A stretch of 64,000 nucleotides of DNA from Lophium mytilinum. Taxonomy: Eukaryota; Ascomycota; Dothideomycetes; Mytilinidiales; Mytilinidiaceae. Positions 10,400 to 21,607 of the stretch are shown here, piece by piece (position 1 is the first letter of the stretch; each line of letters starts with the position of its first letter). The notes beneath the pieces are model-generated. The model saw nothing but the letters and a program-made list of their open reading frames with translations, made no database searches and was not told where the DNA came from. Made by a program: the position numbers and the translations under genes. The stretch is taken from assembly GCA_010093605.1 (NCBI GenBank), contig MU004185.1, positions 765,334 to 829,333 of the forward strand. The letters are read 5' to 3'.

Positions 10400-11400
10400 T
10401 ATACTAGTAGTAATAGCTATTAGGCCTATATAGTAAATTAGTAAAGATTATATTAAACGCGTAAGAAGTATAGTACTACTACTTTCTTTAGTAGTATTTT
10501 CTTCTTTTCTACTCTTTTTCTACTTCTTCTTAGACGGCCTACTACCCCCCTTTTCTTCTACCTTTCTCTTTCTATTCTATTTCTTTTTAAATTCCTTCTT
10601 AAGCTCTAGATAGAGCTTCTAGTATATAGTAGCTATATAGTAAGTCTTATTATAATAGCTATAGAGGTTAACCTAAATTATTATTTTATTAGAGCTAGCT
10701 TCTAGAAAGGTAAAGCCTTTCTTTAACGCTAAATTATTTAGGCGAGCCTACTTCTATTTCTCTACTACCTTATAAACTTTAGTAAAATTAACAGCCTCCT
10801 TAACTATAGTGCTAGGGCTATCTTCTATATTCTTATTTACTAGCTTAGTAGTTACTATAATAGGGTGCTTAGTACTATAGGCTTCTACCTATAAGACCTA
10901 GTTAGGCTCTAGACCTCTTAGATACTTATTAATAAAGAAAGGTTTAGAAACCTTTCTATTATTACTAAGTAATATAAGGTTTTTACGGGCTTTACGCATC
11001 TAGTTAGCGTATTTAGTAATATTATTAAACTTAGCTAAGCTTAATTTCTTATACTCTCTTTTAAACTTATTAAAGATAGTAGCTCTAGTTAGTTAAAATT
11101 CCTTCTAGAGGGCTATTATTATTTAGTTTACTATCTTGCATTTCTTAATAGTATTTTTAGGGTTCTACCTAAGTTAGTTAGTAATAATACCGCATACCTA
11201 CTTATTCTTATCCGCCTAGTTATTTTACTAGCGCCGCTTTTTAATAGCGTTTAAGTCTATTATTTTACTATTAACTAGCGCGGCCTTTTAATAAGTAAGG
11301 GGCTCTTTAAGCCTATTTCTTATAATATAGTTCTAGATTTCTACATTCTACTAGATCTAGTTAAAGGATAACTTAAGGCATTATATACGCTTAAGGCTGC
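10400..11400 (-). pseudogene. Copia gag relic with zinc knuckle
   Basis: Minus-strand reading around 10.5-10.9 kb is coding-like. It has a segment spaced like a CCHC knuckle whose cysteines now read Tyr (TGY to TAY), followed by LYLELKKEFKKK and a Lys/Arg/Glu-rich tail. Similar text extends toward 11.4 kb but becomes hard to follow. The identification as gag rests on position between primer site and integrase plus the knuckle-like spacing. Confidence 0.6.
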
Positions 11401-12680
11401 TAGCGCCTTTCTCTTCTATTCTAGATATTCTTAATAGAAGTCTTAGAATAGTAATAGAAAGACTCTTTAGGACTATAGCGGAGATAAAGATAGAGGTAGA
11501 GGTAGAGATAAGAGTAACAGGTGTATTAGTAATAATAGTAATACTATATATAATAGAGATAATACTATATAGAATAAGAGATTAAAGAAGAATAAAAATA
11601 AGAATAAGCTATCTAATAAGATTAATAGCGGAGGTAGTTAATAACGTAGACAAGTTTTAGGAAGAGAATTAGAATTAGAATTAGAAGGGGTAAAATAAGC
11701 CTATTTTTAAAGCCGTTAATAGGGTTTAAAAGACTTAGATAGAGGGATAGATATAGTAGCTCTCTTTTACTTAAGAGGTTTACAGCATTAAGAAGTAATA
11801 GAACCCTTATTAGTTTCTAAAATATTAGTATCTATATAATATCTAGTAGAAGAGTTTAAATAGAGAGAGCCTAGTAGAGTATTAACTTTAAGGCTAAAAA
11901 GCTTAAAGTTACTAGCTTCTAATAGTTCTAAGTTCTTAGTTATATAGCTAGATATTATAGTTAGTAATAGTTTATTAAGAGGCTTAAAGAGTATATTTTA
12001 GAGTAGTTCTATAAAGAGTAAGAGTAAGCCTAAATTCTTAAAGTCTTAGATAAGATAAGAAAAATAGTAAAGATTAAGAAAGTATAGAAGGTAAGCTTAT
12101 TAAAGGGGTCTTAGTTAAAGGGACTAAAGTAATAGTAATAATAGAGAAGAAGAAGATATAGTAGTAGGGCTAGTATACTTATCTACTCTCTAAATTAGCC
12201 TTTTAAATTAGAAGGGGCTAGGTAAGTAGGTAGCTAGTTTAGAAGCCTATATTATAAGAGGTTAGTAAAAAAAAGAAGGTTAGTATTTTAATAAGGTTGG
12301 GCGAGTATAAGGTTAGGCCGGTAGCTAGCATACTAAAAGAGGCGCTAGCCACGTAAATAATACCTAGCCTTCTCTAGCCCTATTAGCTAGCCCCTTAGCT
12401 AGCCTCTACTATAGTAGTATTCCGCCTCCAAGGCCTACTATCTACCCGCCCCTTTTATTTCTAGCCCCTAATTTTAGGCTTTAAAAATAGGGCTAGAGGT
12501 AACTAGACCTCTCTAGGCCAGCCACTAGGCGCTAGTAGTAATGGCGCTAGTATAAACTAATAGTAGGCTGCGCAGTAGAAGCGGCTGTAAGGCCGTTAAT
12601 AGTGCCCTTCTATTAAAATTTTGCGTTAGAAGTAGAAGCCTTTTAGCTAGATTAGAGGTAACTTAGCTCTAGTTGCACTT

Positions 12681-12694
12681 CCGGGCTTATAACC
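12681..12694 (-). other. Primer-binding site, initiator tRNA-Met anticodon-arm type
   Basis: The plus strand reads CCGGGCTTATAACC immediately inside the right LTR. With one C-to-T RIP change this matches the eukaryotic initiator tRNA-Met anticodon stem-loop (GGGCTCATAACC). Copia and Ty5 are known to prime from the internal, half-tRNA part of tRNA-iMet rather than its 3' CCA end. This also fixes the element's orientation. Confidence 0.75.
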
Positions 12695-12879
12695 TATTAA
12701 AATTAGTCACGTGACATAGGTAGTACATAAGTGATATAATTAATTGCATATAGAACTATCTATGGGCGGTGCCATGGCTATATACTAGCCATGAGGAGGC
12801 TGGGGCTCCTAGGCGCTTAACGGGCCTCCCAGGGCTACCAGCCCCCTTAATTCCTTGCACCTTGTACCGAATTTTGACA
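12695..12879 (-). repeat. 5' LTR of the Copia element (right copy)
   Basis: 185 bp, starting TATTAAAA (RIPed form of TGTTGAAA) and ending TTTTGACA. Only its inner 35-50 bases are RIPed; the outer 145 or so keep the original G and C. It is followed by the ATCTT target duplication at 12880-12884. Confidence 0.9.
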
Positions 12880-12884
12880 ATCTT

Positions 12885-14301
12885 AACGGCTTACCGTATT
12901 GGTTTTCTAGACCCTCCTCATAGGCACGGATGGACAGGAAGGGGTGTGCACGATTTCCCCGCAAATATGGACCAGCTCGTATCGCATCACACGACACGGT
13001 ACTTCCTCTAGGACGTGGTCGTCGCTTGCTCTTTCGACCATCAAATACGCCGCCGCGTCGGAAAGACGACTTGCCGAACTGCTCCTATCTGCCTCTCTAG
13101 GAAGCATGGCATAGCATGGCATGATTATCTGCAGATAGCAGTCACATGTCATTCTTCTTAGATACACCGCGCTGCGAGCGCATATCAGTTGTCGATCTCA
13201 AGCGGCCAGGTGTTGTCCTCGGTGCTGGCCTCCGACCTGGTATCAAGGCTCACATCTACCGAGTCGGCCACAGCTTTCGAATACGGATGCCGAGGGGGTC
13301 CGTTGGGCATCTTAGGAAGACATAACTCTAGAAAGTGCTGACGCCGCCGGTGGCAGACCAAGCCTCATCTATACATACCCCGGACTCCAGAGACCCCAGA
13401 GACACCTCCCGCATTACGATCGTGTCCCCCGCCGCTTGGCCGTATCGAGCACTTTGGCCGCTGCCGGCCCAGAGTCTCTTACGTCTTGCCCGGCCTCCTC
13501 ACCGCATCTCTCGGCAGCAACTCGTGCAGGTCTGCTGGTACTGGGTCTTCCAGGCTACTGAGAAGCTTCTTGTTCACGCTGGCAACTGGTTCGTGGCGAC
13601 ATGCCTTTGGACGTCTGGTGTCTTGCTCAAGGTGTAAGTGCGCAGACAGCCTCGCATGCAATATTCCCTAGTATAGCTCTTTTCTCATCCTAGCAAGCTC
13701 CCTCACGACGGCCGCTAGAAAGATAGCGCACCGTTGCTGGACTGCGTTACCGATTCAATCACTTGTAATTTAGCGCACAGCTCAACTTGCTCTGGCTTTG
13801 AAGCATGTGCTTGATGGATATCCAGTCCTTTTCTAACGCCTGCCTCGGTCATGCCAGGATCGTTCGTTTCCTCCCGTCGCTGGGGTAGATTGGTCGCTCG
13901 GCCAACTTCCTTTTTGAGTATCCTTTCATAGGCTGCGATTGGTCAACTTTCGACTACAAGCCTTGCCACCCAATATCCCCAGCGTCCAACCCCCGTACCC
14001 CGTTCTCCACCTCTCTGTTTTGGTCTCGTCCACTGATCAGCCCTCGGTGGAGGCGCGCTGGTACAGACGACCCCCTTCTCCAGGGCGGTCGTGTTTCCTC
14101 TAATGTCATCTAGCATGTGCGCCTTTGTGCCCTTTCTGTGCTCTCAATCCTGGCGGCGCTCGCACATGTTATTCTTGTCAAGCAGCTATAGGTAGCAATA
14201 TATGCTCCCACTCGAGTCCTATTTTTTATTCGCCGTCGCCCTCGCCCTCGCCGTTGTCGTGACCATCCCCGAATTGCGCGCTTCTTCGCTCATTGCCCGA
14301 C
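12885..14301. other. Intergenic, between Copia element and DUF3712 gene
   Basis: 1.4 kb of normal base composition. Open frames up to about 100 codons occur on both strands but show no family text and no codon or splice coherence. The right part must include the promoter and 5' UTR of the gene starting at 14302. Confidence 0.55.
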
Positions 14302-15504
14302 ATGGAAGACGACGATATCAAGAGGGAAACCACTGAGCGAGTTGCTCCCACGGGCTCTTTGGACCAGGAGGAATTTCCGAGAAAGCGAGGTGTTGGAGCA
14401 GCACTCTTCCCACCGGGGAAGAGGCCCGGTGCCGTACCCAGAGCCAGAAGTCACTGCAGAAAGTGGTGGTGGTGTGATTGTCTAGTCCTTGTTGTGGTTG
14501 TTCTCATCATAGTGCTACCAGTGTAAGTTCATATCGACCTAGAGTTGTCCAGTATTCATTTGGCGCTGATCAATACTGCCAGCGTCTACGTCGCCATACC
14601 GAAGACAGCCCAGCACGATGTAAACGCATCGACCCTCGAAATACAACAACAAATCGTTACCGATCCCACGCCGTCGTCTGTTCATCTGAAGCTTGTCACT
14701 GTTGCTCGCAGCGATAGCAGCTTCCACCCAACACTCGATGCCTTTGATGCCGCCCTCTTCCTCGAATCCACCGAGCCTAGCATCACGCCATTTGGATATG
14801 TCACAATCCCAAAGACAAAAGTCGGACATGCGACTACGATAGTCGTAGACCAGACTCTAAATGTCACCAACAAGGACCAGTTCATGGCATACACTGCATT
14901 AGTGATCGGTAGCGATGAGTTTCGGATCGCCGTTCGTGGCCGGACAGGGCTACACCAGAAGGGCCTGTCGAAAATCGATGTAGACTACAACAAGGTAGCA
15001 ACGATGAAAGGTTCGTAATGCCTTGTGTTGCCTACTGTCTTACATTTACTAACAAGATTGCTGTTAGGTCTCAACAGACTGGCAGGCTTCAACATCACGG
15101 AGTTCCAGATCTTGCTCACACCAGAGGCCGACGGATCGAACATGAATGGCACCGTGTCTATACCGAACCAGTCAGTATTGACTCTTGATTTGGGTAACGT
15201 CACCATGGATCTCTCCGTCCAAGGGACACCCATTGGACAGGCTGTAATTCCGGACCTCGTTCTCAAGCCTGGCAGCAACATCGTGCCCATGCGATCGACT
15301 GTGAATCAATCACTTGTGATTGGCTTGGTTACCAAGAAGTTCACCGATGGGCTGCTGCCTATCGACGTTCTGGGTAATTCAAGTGTCAGCAACGGACAGC
15401 ACCTCGAATACTACGAGGCAGCCATCAAAAGCAACCCGTTGCACGTTACGCTAGATGTGGGCAGTGCTCTTGCAGCTCTGGGGTTGAACATCACCCAGTC
15501 GTGA
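14302..15504 (+). CDS. DUF3712 family membrane-anchored protein
   Basis: Exons 14302-14522, 14583-15010 and 15068-15504 give 361 aa. The N-terminus is hydrophilic and cytosolic (MEDDDIKRETT), followed by a basic stretch and one membrane segment around residues 54-74 (WWWCDCLVLVVVVLIIVLPV). The rest resembles the fungal DUF3712 (LEA-14-like beta) pattern: YVAIPKTAQ, GYVTIPKTK, DYNKVATMKGLNRLAGF, LTPEADGSNMNGT and LVLKPGSN. NxS/T sites in the distal part suggest it faces the lumen or outside. The second intron has TTTACTAAC before its acceptor. The first could end at 14552 (30 bp, too short) or 14582 (60 bp); I took the latter. No enzymatic role is known for the family. Confidence 0.85.
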
Positions 15505-16460
15505 TATTCTGCGGGCAACCCACCGGTCGGGGTTTCTGGGTCTAACGTCATATACCAATCAAGTTCTTGCGAACGTTTATTAGCATTCGTACTGAAAGCA
15601 GCATTGGGACTGGGAAGGTGGGCAAGGAGGCTTTCTGTATGTACATACGTAATGAAGACGAAGAACGCTAAAGTTATGCAAACTCTCGTTGATTGACCAA
15701 CCTTCTAACAAAGGAACTGGCTGGTGACACGCTTGTGTGACATAGCGAAGCTGGCCACGCATGGCGGGTAGCTCCCGGGCTTCGAAGCCACCAGTGGCAC
15801 CCATCACAGGCCGCCAACGTGCGGGAGATGGGCGAGCGATCGTCACTTGTGCCCGCCCTTCCGCGTGGAAGCCAACTCGGCACACGTGGGAGGAACATCG
15901 GGAGGGAAAAGTGACCTCTGGGCGCGACTGGACCTGGCGAGGAGACTGCATCGACCGATTTACGGTCGGATTTGAGATGAATACAGAGGACATGTCTTTG
16001 CGTCTAGGCGCCATGCATTCCTTAGGTACGTTGTAGCGTGCTCACAGTAGCAGGTCTCTATCTTGGACATTTGCGGAGAGTACGGCTTTTGTGCTACCTT
16101 TGTAGAGCAATGTGAAAGCTTCAATCCATAAGTCAGTCGAGTGGCCTAGGGTGCCTGATAGAGAAGTAGGACTTGGCGCTATTTACGGAGTTGAGGAATA
16201 GCCTATCTGTACTGACAAATAGGCGGAAGACTTCCTCGCGGTGTAATCGATCTCCAATCCTGACTAACCTATGCTCAAGCCTCCGTCAGCGGGCGCCAAA
16301 TGACGCCACTGCAAGGGCGGGGCGGCCCCACTAACTTGAAGCTTCACCCACCTCAGCTCATATATATTCAAGCTACCCCTCCACTGTCTCTGTCCATTGT
16401 CCCCTGCAAGAGCGTCCACTCTCATAACACCCAACTCAATTGATCTTTGAAGTCTTCACA
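15505..16460. other. Intergenic, upstream of the flavodoxin-like gene
   Basis: 956 bp. Minus-strand frames here (for example 15580-16014) show no family resemblance. The last 150 bp hold a CT-rich core promoter with a TATA box. Confidence 0.55.
16359..16370 (+). promoter_or_regulatory. TATA box of the Alt a 7-type gene
   Basis: CATATATATTCA lies about 95 bp upstream of the ATG at 16461. It is followed by pyrimidine-rich sequence (CTACCCCTCC, CTCTGTCC) typical of strongly expressed fungal genes. Confidence 0.6.
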
Positions 16461-17301
16461 ATGGCCAAAATCGCCATCGTTTTCGTAAGTTCTCGACTTG
16501 ACTGCTTTCCGAAGGCCGGCAAGGCTGACCCCCCGTAACATTAGTACTCGATGTACGGGCACATCCAAAAGCTCGCCGAGGCTGAGAAGAAGGGCATTGA
16601 GGCTGCGGGCGGCTCTGCCACTCTGTACCAGTACGTCTCGCCTACACCCAGCTGATGGCACCGGTTCTGGTACTGATCCCGACGTAGAATTCCAGAGACG
16701 CTCCCACAAGAAGTCCTGACCAAGATGCACGCTCCTCCCAAGCCCTCTGACATCGAGGTTGCAACTCCTGCTGTGCTCGAGCAGTATGATGGCATTCTCT
16801 TCGGCATCCCCACCCGTTATGGTAACTTCCCCGCCCAGTGGAAGGCCTTCTGGGACTCCACCGGTGGCCAATGGCAGACTGGAGGATACTGGGGAAAGTA
16901 CGCTGGTGTGTTCGTCTCTACCGGCACGGTAATGCTTGACCCTCCCATTTGGCTACCTTGACGCAGTCTAATTTTGTGTATAGCCGGGCGGCGGACAGGA
17001 ATCGACTGCGATTGCCGCGTTGAGCACCCTCACCCATCACGGGTTCCTCTACGTACCCCTGGGCTACAAGACCTCCTTCGCTATCCTAGCGAACCTGGAT
17101 GAAGTGCGTGGAGGGTCCCCATGGGGTGCGGGTACATTTGCGGTATGTATTTCGGTCTTTTCTACTACTCTGTTACAGGCGCTGATAGTGTACTTGCAGG
17201 GCGTCGACGGCTCCCGTCAGCCCACAGCTCTTGAGCTCGAGTTGGCCCACAAGCAGGGTGAGGCTTTCTACGGAGCCGTGTCGAAGGCTTTCCCGGCGTG
17301 A
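16461..17301 (+). CDS. NAD(P)H:quinone oxidoreductase, WrbA / Alt a 7 type flavodoxin
   Basis: Cytosolic FMN-dependent quinone reductase (Pst2/Ycp4/WrbA family) that reduces quinones by two electrons; homologues are the minor allergens Alt a 7 and Cla h 7. Exons 16461-16484, 16545-16630, 16688-16928, 16984-17142 and 17200-17301 give 203 aa, the usual length. Visible features: [15 protein letters not shown] (FMN phosphate loop), [19 protein letters not shown], a GQW...[18 protein letters not shown] block, the [12 protein letters not shown] segment, and [12 protein letters not shown] near the end. Four introns of 55-60 bp all have GT/AG ends. A TATA box and CT-rich leader suggest high expression. 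It converges on the F-box gene, with 584 bp between stops. Confidence 0.95.
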
Positions 17302-17743
17302 CTAGGAAAAGCAGAAGGGGGGCCAGCATCGGGTAGCGCGAATGGTGCAAAGCAAATATCACAAGATGAACCGAAGCCAGCTGAGACGAAGAACAACAAC
17401 TCTCAGAGGCCGGTAGAGGAAGAGAAAAATGCGAAAGAGGGACCATGCGGCCTCCCGAGCAAGTGCCTTATATTGTAATGGCTCTAGCGACTTTAACCCG
17501 AGCAGGACAAATTCTCAGCATATTGATTAATTCTTATATTCGTGAACCATTGTAGCACGTGATGCATTAAGTAGTAGAGGGCCATTAATGAGACAAGGTT
17601 TGCGCAAGTTTTTCTCCTATTCCGAGGACCAGATCGTGAGCATTGACCCGTTGTTGAGCTTGATGCAACCCGCTAAACCCCATGAATGCCAGAAGCCAGC
17701 GCATGCCTCTTAAACAAATGAAACCCAAACTTTTTCCCAAATA

Positions 17744-17825
17744 AAATGTACCAGACGAAATGTACCAGACGAAATGCACCAGATGAAATGCACTAGATGA
17801 AATGCACCAAATGAAATGCACCAGA
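17744..17825. repeat. 14-bp minisatellite, about six copies
   Basis: Tandem units of AAATGYACCAGAYG with single-base variants, the last incomplete, in the gap between two convergent genes. Five full units plus 12 bases fill the 82 bp exactly. Confidence 0.9.
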
Positions 17826-17885
17826 AAATAACTGCCAAACCCATAAAGTCACCCGGACATATTTTCGATTGTCAGGTGTTGTCCC

Positions 17886-19446
17886 TTAAGCGCGTATAGA
17901 AACCCAGTTCTTGCGCATGCCGCCCATGAACTCGTCTTCGTCAACACGTTCAAATGGTTCTTCCTCGTCTTTGCCATACAGGCCGGTGGATCCGTAAGGG
18001 CCTTTCCGAGAAAGAGACCGCGACACAGGCCAGGCTCCACTGGATGCCAACTGGGCGAGCTGAAAATCGCCATGAACCGCGTTCACGTGCGGCTCGAATA
18101 TGTAATCTGCAAAGAACAGCTCAATGAACAAGCTTTCGGGTATGTGACAGCTCGCTCGGGCAGCCACAAGGCTGCGAGCTTGTTCAAGCACTTGCTGGAG
18201 GGATGAATGGGCCTCGTGGGTAGATCGGCCATCTTCGTGGCCGCACAATCGAGCGGCCCGGACTTGCATGTCTCCAGACCAACGGACGTTTTCGTTGGCA
18301 AACAAAGCAGAGCACATCGATGGGACCGACAGTGAGACTGTCTCCAACTTGGGACAGCCAGTGAGGACAGTGCAAAGGTGCTCGCTGTCAGGAAGCGACC
18401 CGGGGTGGGGATGGAAGAATCCGTCGTTAGATCGAGGGGAATGCTCCAGCACTCTCAAGGTCGACTGAGAAGACTTCACCACTGCCATCACACCTAATTA
18501 CATAGCTTTAGTATTTGGATGAGACGAACTAAGGCATCAGAGATATCTTACCATCGATTGAGATTGTTGAGAGGCAGGTCAAGTGGAACTCTTCTAGTCT
18601 TGCAGCTGTCCGAGCAATGGCTTGAAGATCCCGATCATCGATCGGCATGAATGTTGAATTGCCAAACACCTTGAGTCTACGTAGCTGACTGAAGTCCACT
18701 AAAGGAGATTCCAATGGACGAAGGTCAAGCTGATTCTCCGGCTCTCCAGCTAGAGCAGCTGGCAAGTCAACCGCAAGGAGTTCCAGCGACTTTAAGGGGG
18801 CCTCGGTGCCAACCAGCAACTGCGCCCAGTCTCGGGCAGCGAGATGCCTCAGCGTGGTCCAGGGCAGACTGACAGCCGTTAGGTTTGTGCAGCTTCGAAG
18901 CGCAGAGGAGATTTTCAGGTCTGTCCCGTAGGTATAGAAACCATCGAACCACATACGACGAATCTTCGACGCCACTTCGGGATAGTCGGCAAGTAGCTGA
19001 ACTGTACGATTGAGGGATCCGTAAGGGTCCTTGTACACAGCCGTGCCCGACGGCTTTTCTACAAGCTCATACAGGCGGTAGGCTTCTACAACACCAGTCA
19101 GTCAGTGATCACTTTCTGGGAGTGTTTTCCTTGTACCTCGTCTCTGCGATAGCTCAGCCCAGCGCTCGGCGCCCTTCCAACGGCGGATGTAGACGTCTTT
19201 CATGGCGTACTTCAGGCCCCATTCGTGCCAGACCCAGCACACGTGGCGGATGGAAGCGGTGGCGTCCCACCTCAGCAGTTCGGTAGGGACGGGTCCTCTA
19301 ACGTAGCGCTGCAGAGCTGTCTTTTGGAGCGGCAGAGGAGCTTGGGACAGGCCGAAAGTAAAGGTGACGCCATCCCGCTGGTTGAGCTGGGCGGCAGTCT
19401 CGAGAATCTGTGCGAGTATTTCGTATGGAACGGCGTTGATGCTCAT
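17886..19446 (-). CDS. F-box / leucine-rich-repeat-like protein
   Basis: Exons 19446-19137, 19085-18552 and 18493-17886 join in frame to 483 aa. The N-terminus MSINAVPYEILAQILETAAQLN is an F-box-like helix (PxEIL.QIL), followed by a segment where WVWHEWGLK could pack as in fungal F-box proteins. The middle has LRR-like lines (LTAVSLPW, LKSLELLAVDL, LRRLKVFG, LEEFHLTCL), and the end is acidic and then basic. Such proteins usually serve as substrate receptors of SCF ubiquitin ligases or are orphan members of large fungal families. The substrate is unknown. The introns are 51 and 58 bp. Structure is well supported; function is inferred only from the F-box-like start. Confidence 0.75.
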
Positions 19447-19572
19447 TGAACAGAGACGACTGTTTGTGCTTTGTCTTCAACAAGTATCAAACGGGGGCAA
19501 GATTAGATGCTAGGTTTCTGTGCGTGTGTTGAATTCAAGAGGAGTAGTTAAGAGCAGGCGGAGAAGCTAGAA

Positions 19573-19584
19573 GGCATATATAGG
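19573..19584 (-). promoter_or_regulatory. TATA-like box of the F-box gene
   Basis: The minus strand reads ACCTATATATGC about 130 bp upstream of the ATG at 19446. Position and sequence fit a core promoter element. Confidence 0.45.
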
Positions 19585-21060
19585 TAGCCATAGCGTAAGA
19601 GGCCCAGTGCAGAGATTTGAGCTGTGGCGGACAAAGGATGCAGCGGAGTGCTACTGTTAGTCATCGACAACGCGTATGGTGAATTGATGGCGACATGCAG
19701 GCGCCTGATTGGCGCAGCTCAACTACGATGATCATTCTGCCAGGGCGAGTGACAGCGGGACAAGCGCAATTGCGTGTTTGGGGCAGGGCTCGGCTGGTAA
19801 TGGGTTTCTTTGGGTCATAAAAATGCAAAAAGCCAAGCGCTAAGTGCTAAGCGCCAAGCTTCCGGATGCTGCAGACCACGTGCCAGGGAGAAAACGCTCG
19901 AGGCGTGACGGCCCGCGTTGGTCGGCTTGGTCGGCAGGGCTCCGCTGCGGGGACCGTGGTTTCTCCAAGTCATAAGAATTGCGCCAGAGTCTCTGCCTTT
20001 GTCGACTCCAACAAGGTCCCATCGTGACACCAGCATCGCATCTCCTCGGAAAGAGTGGCCAGTACCTCTAAAACACCACCCGTCGCAGCAATGTTCGAGA
20101 TATGAAGGCAAGATGCTCAGACAGCCGCTGCCCGTCTGCTCTGTGGCGAGCGCCCTCGCGGCCTCGTGAGCAGCCGGTCACTGGGCTTCACTGGACCTCT
20201 GGTCGCGTCGAACTGACCGCTGGATGGCATTGCGGAGCTTCCAAGCGCTGACCGAACGGACACCCAGCATCGCGACATTGCCAGCTCAGCCTGATCACAC
20301 GCAGCACCGCGCCTGGGACGATGCTTTCCTATTACTTTATACAATCCCGAATGGACCGTCCTCGACCATTCGCAGCATAACTATTACCCCCATAAAACTA
20401 CCCCTCCCGACCGCCAATTAGCCCCGAAGACGTCACACATCGTGGTCCCCGTCTTGCCGCACATTAGCACCTACGCCCCCGGATTGCGCTGCGGAGTCAG
20501 AGCCGGTGCTGGCCGTTGTTGGGGAAGTGGTGTTTTGCCATGACATGAAGCTTGCCATGATTGGTTGGTGTATAAGCATCTTCTAGCTCGTTCAAACCTG
20601 TCACGCCTTCCAACGTCAATTTTAGCTATGATCGAACTAATCATGTTAAAATTGTTTGGTCCTATGCAGGGGAAAGCCATGGCCACCGAAGTGCGAGCCT
20701 GCACCCGCATCTGCAAGCTCTTCCAGGTGCAAACGTTTCCAGTAGCAAGCGCTTCTGTTCCAGCTTGCCATTGCCTTCGTACGCGGACTGCGTATACGAT
20801 ACGGGGCTGCTATGCACCACTTTCTCTGTTTTCAAGCGCAGGCTTTTCATCTCCCACATTCGCACGGTCATCGCTTTCCATTTCGTCACCCCTCTCCCAC
20901 ACTTGCCCCTCAATTGCAGGAGACCGTGCTATTGAACGGTACAGCCTAACGGGGCTTCTTATACTGCAGCTTCATTATATGTACGCATGTAGATGTCTAC
21001 TCTGTTTTAGGTGCAGTCTAGCCCGAATGACAACTAAATACCAATTCCACACAGCTTGAG
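19585..21060. other. Intergenic, F-box gene upstream region
   Basis: About 1.5 kb of ordinary composition ending at the AT-rich island. Frames such as 20565-21059 (+) lack family text. I support no gene here. Confidence 0.5.
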
Positions 21061-21289
21061 AATACGTGAAAAGAGAAGCCAACCTTTCATTAGCAAGGGT
21101 TCCAGTCTATAGTAAGAAATATATCAAGCAAGTAAGATTAAGTGCAAGTAAGATTGAGTTTTACTGGCACTTTGAGCCAACTTAGGTTAGCCGAACGTTA
21201 GCATGTTAGCAATTATTAGACGCGTAAGACATGAGAAGATGTTTTCCAAGCTATATTTTGTTCTTCCTGTTCTTTAATTCCAGGGTTTT

Positions 21290-21375
21290 ATTACCCCTTC
21301 TCGAGTAACAGAATTTGAGTCTTGGTCCTACAACGCAAGGGTACGTACCCATTACTCTACCTCTGTATCTATTCT
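21290..21375 (-). other. tRNA-like remnant (tRNA pseudogene or SINE head)
   Basis: The minus strand reads GGTAGAGTAATGGGTA, close to a Pol III A box. After about 26 nt it reads GACTCAAATTC, close to a B box. Flanks do not form a convincing acceptor stem, so it is not a working tRNA. A tRNA-derived SINE is the alternative. Confidence 0.35.
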
Positions 21376-21551
21376 CATTAAGGCCTTAAAGTATTTAAAA
21401 TTATGGGCAAGCTATATATACATTACCAAAACAAGCCGCTAGGATAAAAATAATGTTGAATTTTTTTCTAAAACCCAGTGATGTAAGGTAGCTTAATCGG
21501 CCTTAACTCTATTTTCTTCTTGCAAAACTTCTATCGGTTTAGATTCGTTTC

Positions 21552-21576
21552 TTAAAGATATGGAATGGGTGTAAGA

Positions 21577-21607
<31 letters not shown>

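Larger units (their letters stand above)
4817..12879 (-). mobile_element. RIP-degenerated Ty1/Copia LTR retrotransposon, structurally complete (8063 bp)
   Basis: A full-length element oriented on the minus strand. It is bounded by two 185-bp direct LTRs (4817-5001, 12695-12879) and a 5-bp target duplication ATCTT. Reading the minus strand from the right gives: LTR, primer-binding site, gag with a zinc-knuckle relic, integrase core, reverse transcriptase, RNase H, a long 3' region, polypurine tract and LTR. Integrase before RT defines Ty1/Copia. No open frame of 60 codons exists inside. CA and TG are scarce and TA is in large excess, with TAG/TAA where Gln or Trp codons are expected, which is the signature of RIP. 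At 8 kb it is larger than the usual 5-kb Copia; the excess lies in the leader (about 11.4-12.7 kb) and 3' of pol (5.0-7.1 kb). It is inactive. Confidence 0.93.

Noticed and set aside
13335-13671. Overlapping frames of 60-100 codons right of the Copia element
   Set aside because: No family text, competing frames on both strands, no splice coherence.
15580-16014. 144-codon minus-strand frame
   Set aside because: Overlaps other frames, reads as Arg/Ser/Pro-biased noise, and lies in the promoter region of a strong gene.
20565-21059. 164-codon plus-strand frame before the AT-rich island
   Set aside because: Cys/Ser/Leu-rich without any domain pattern; other frames in the same stretch are equally open.
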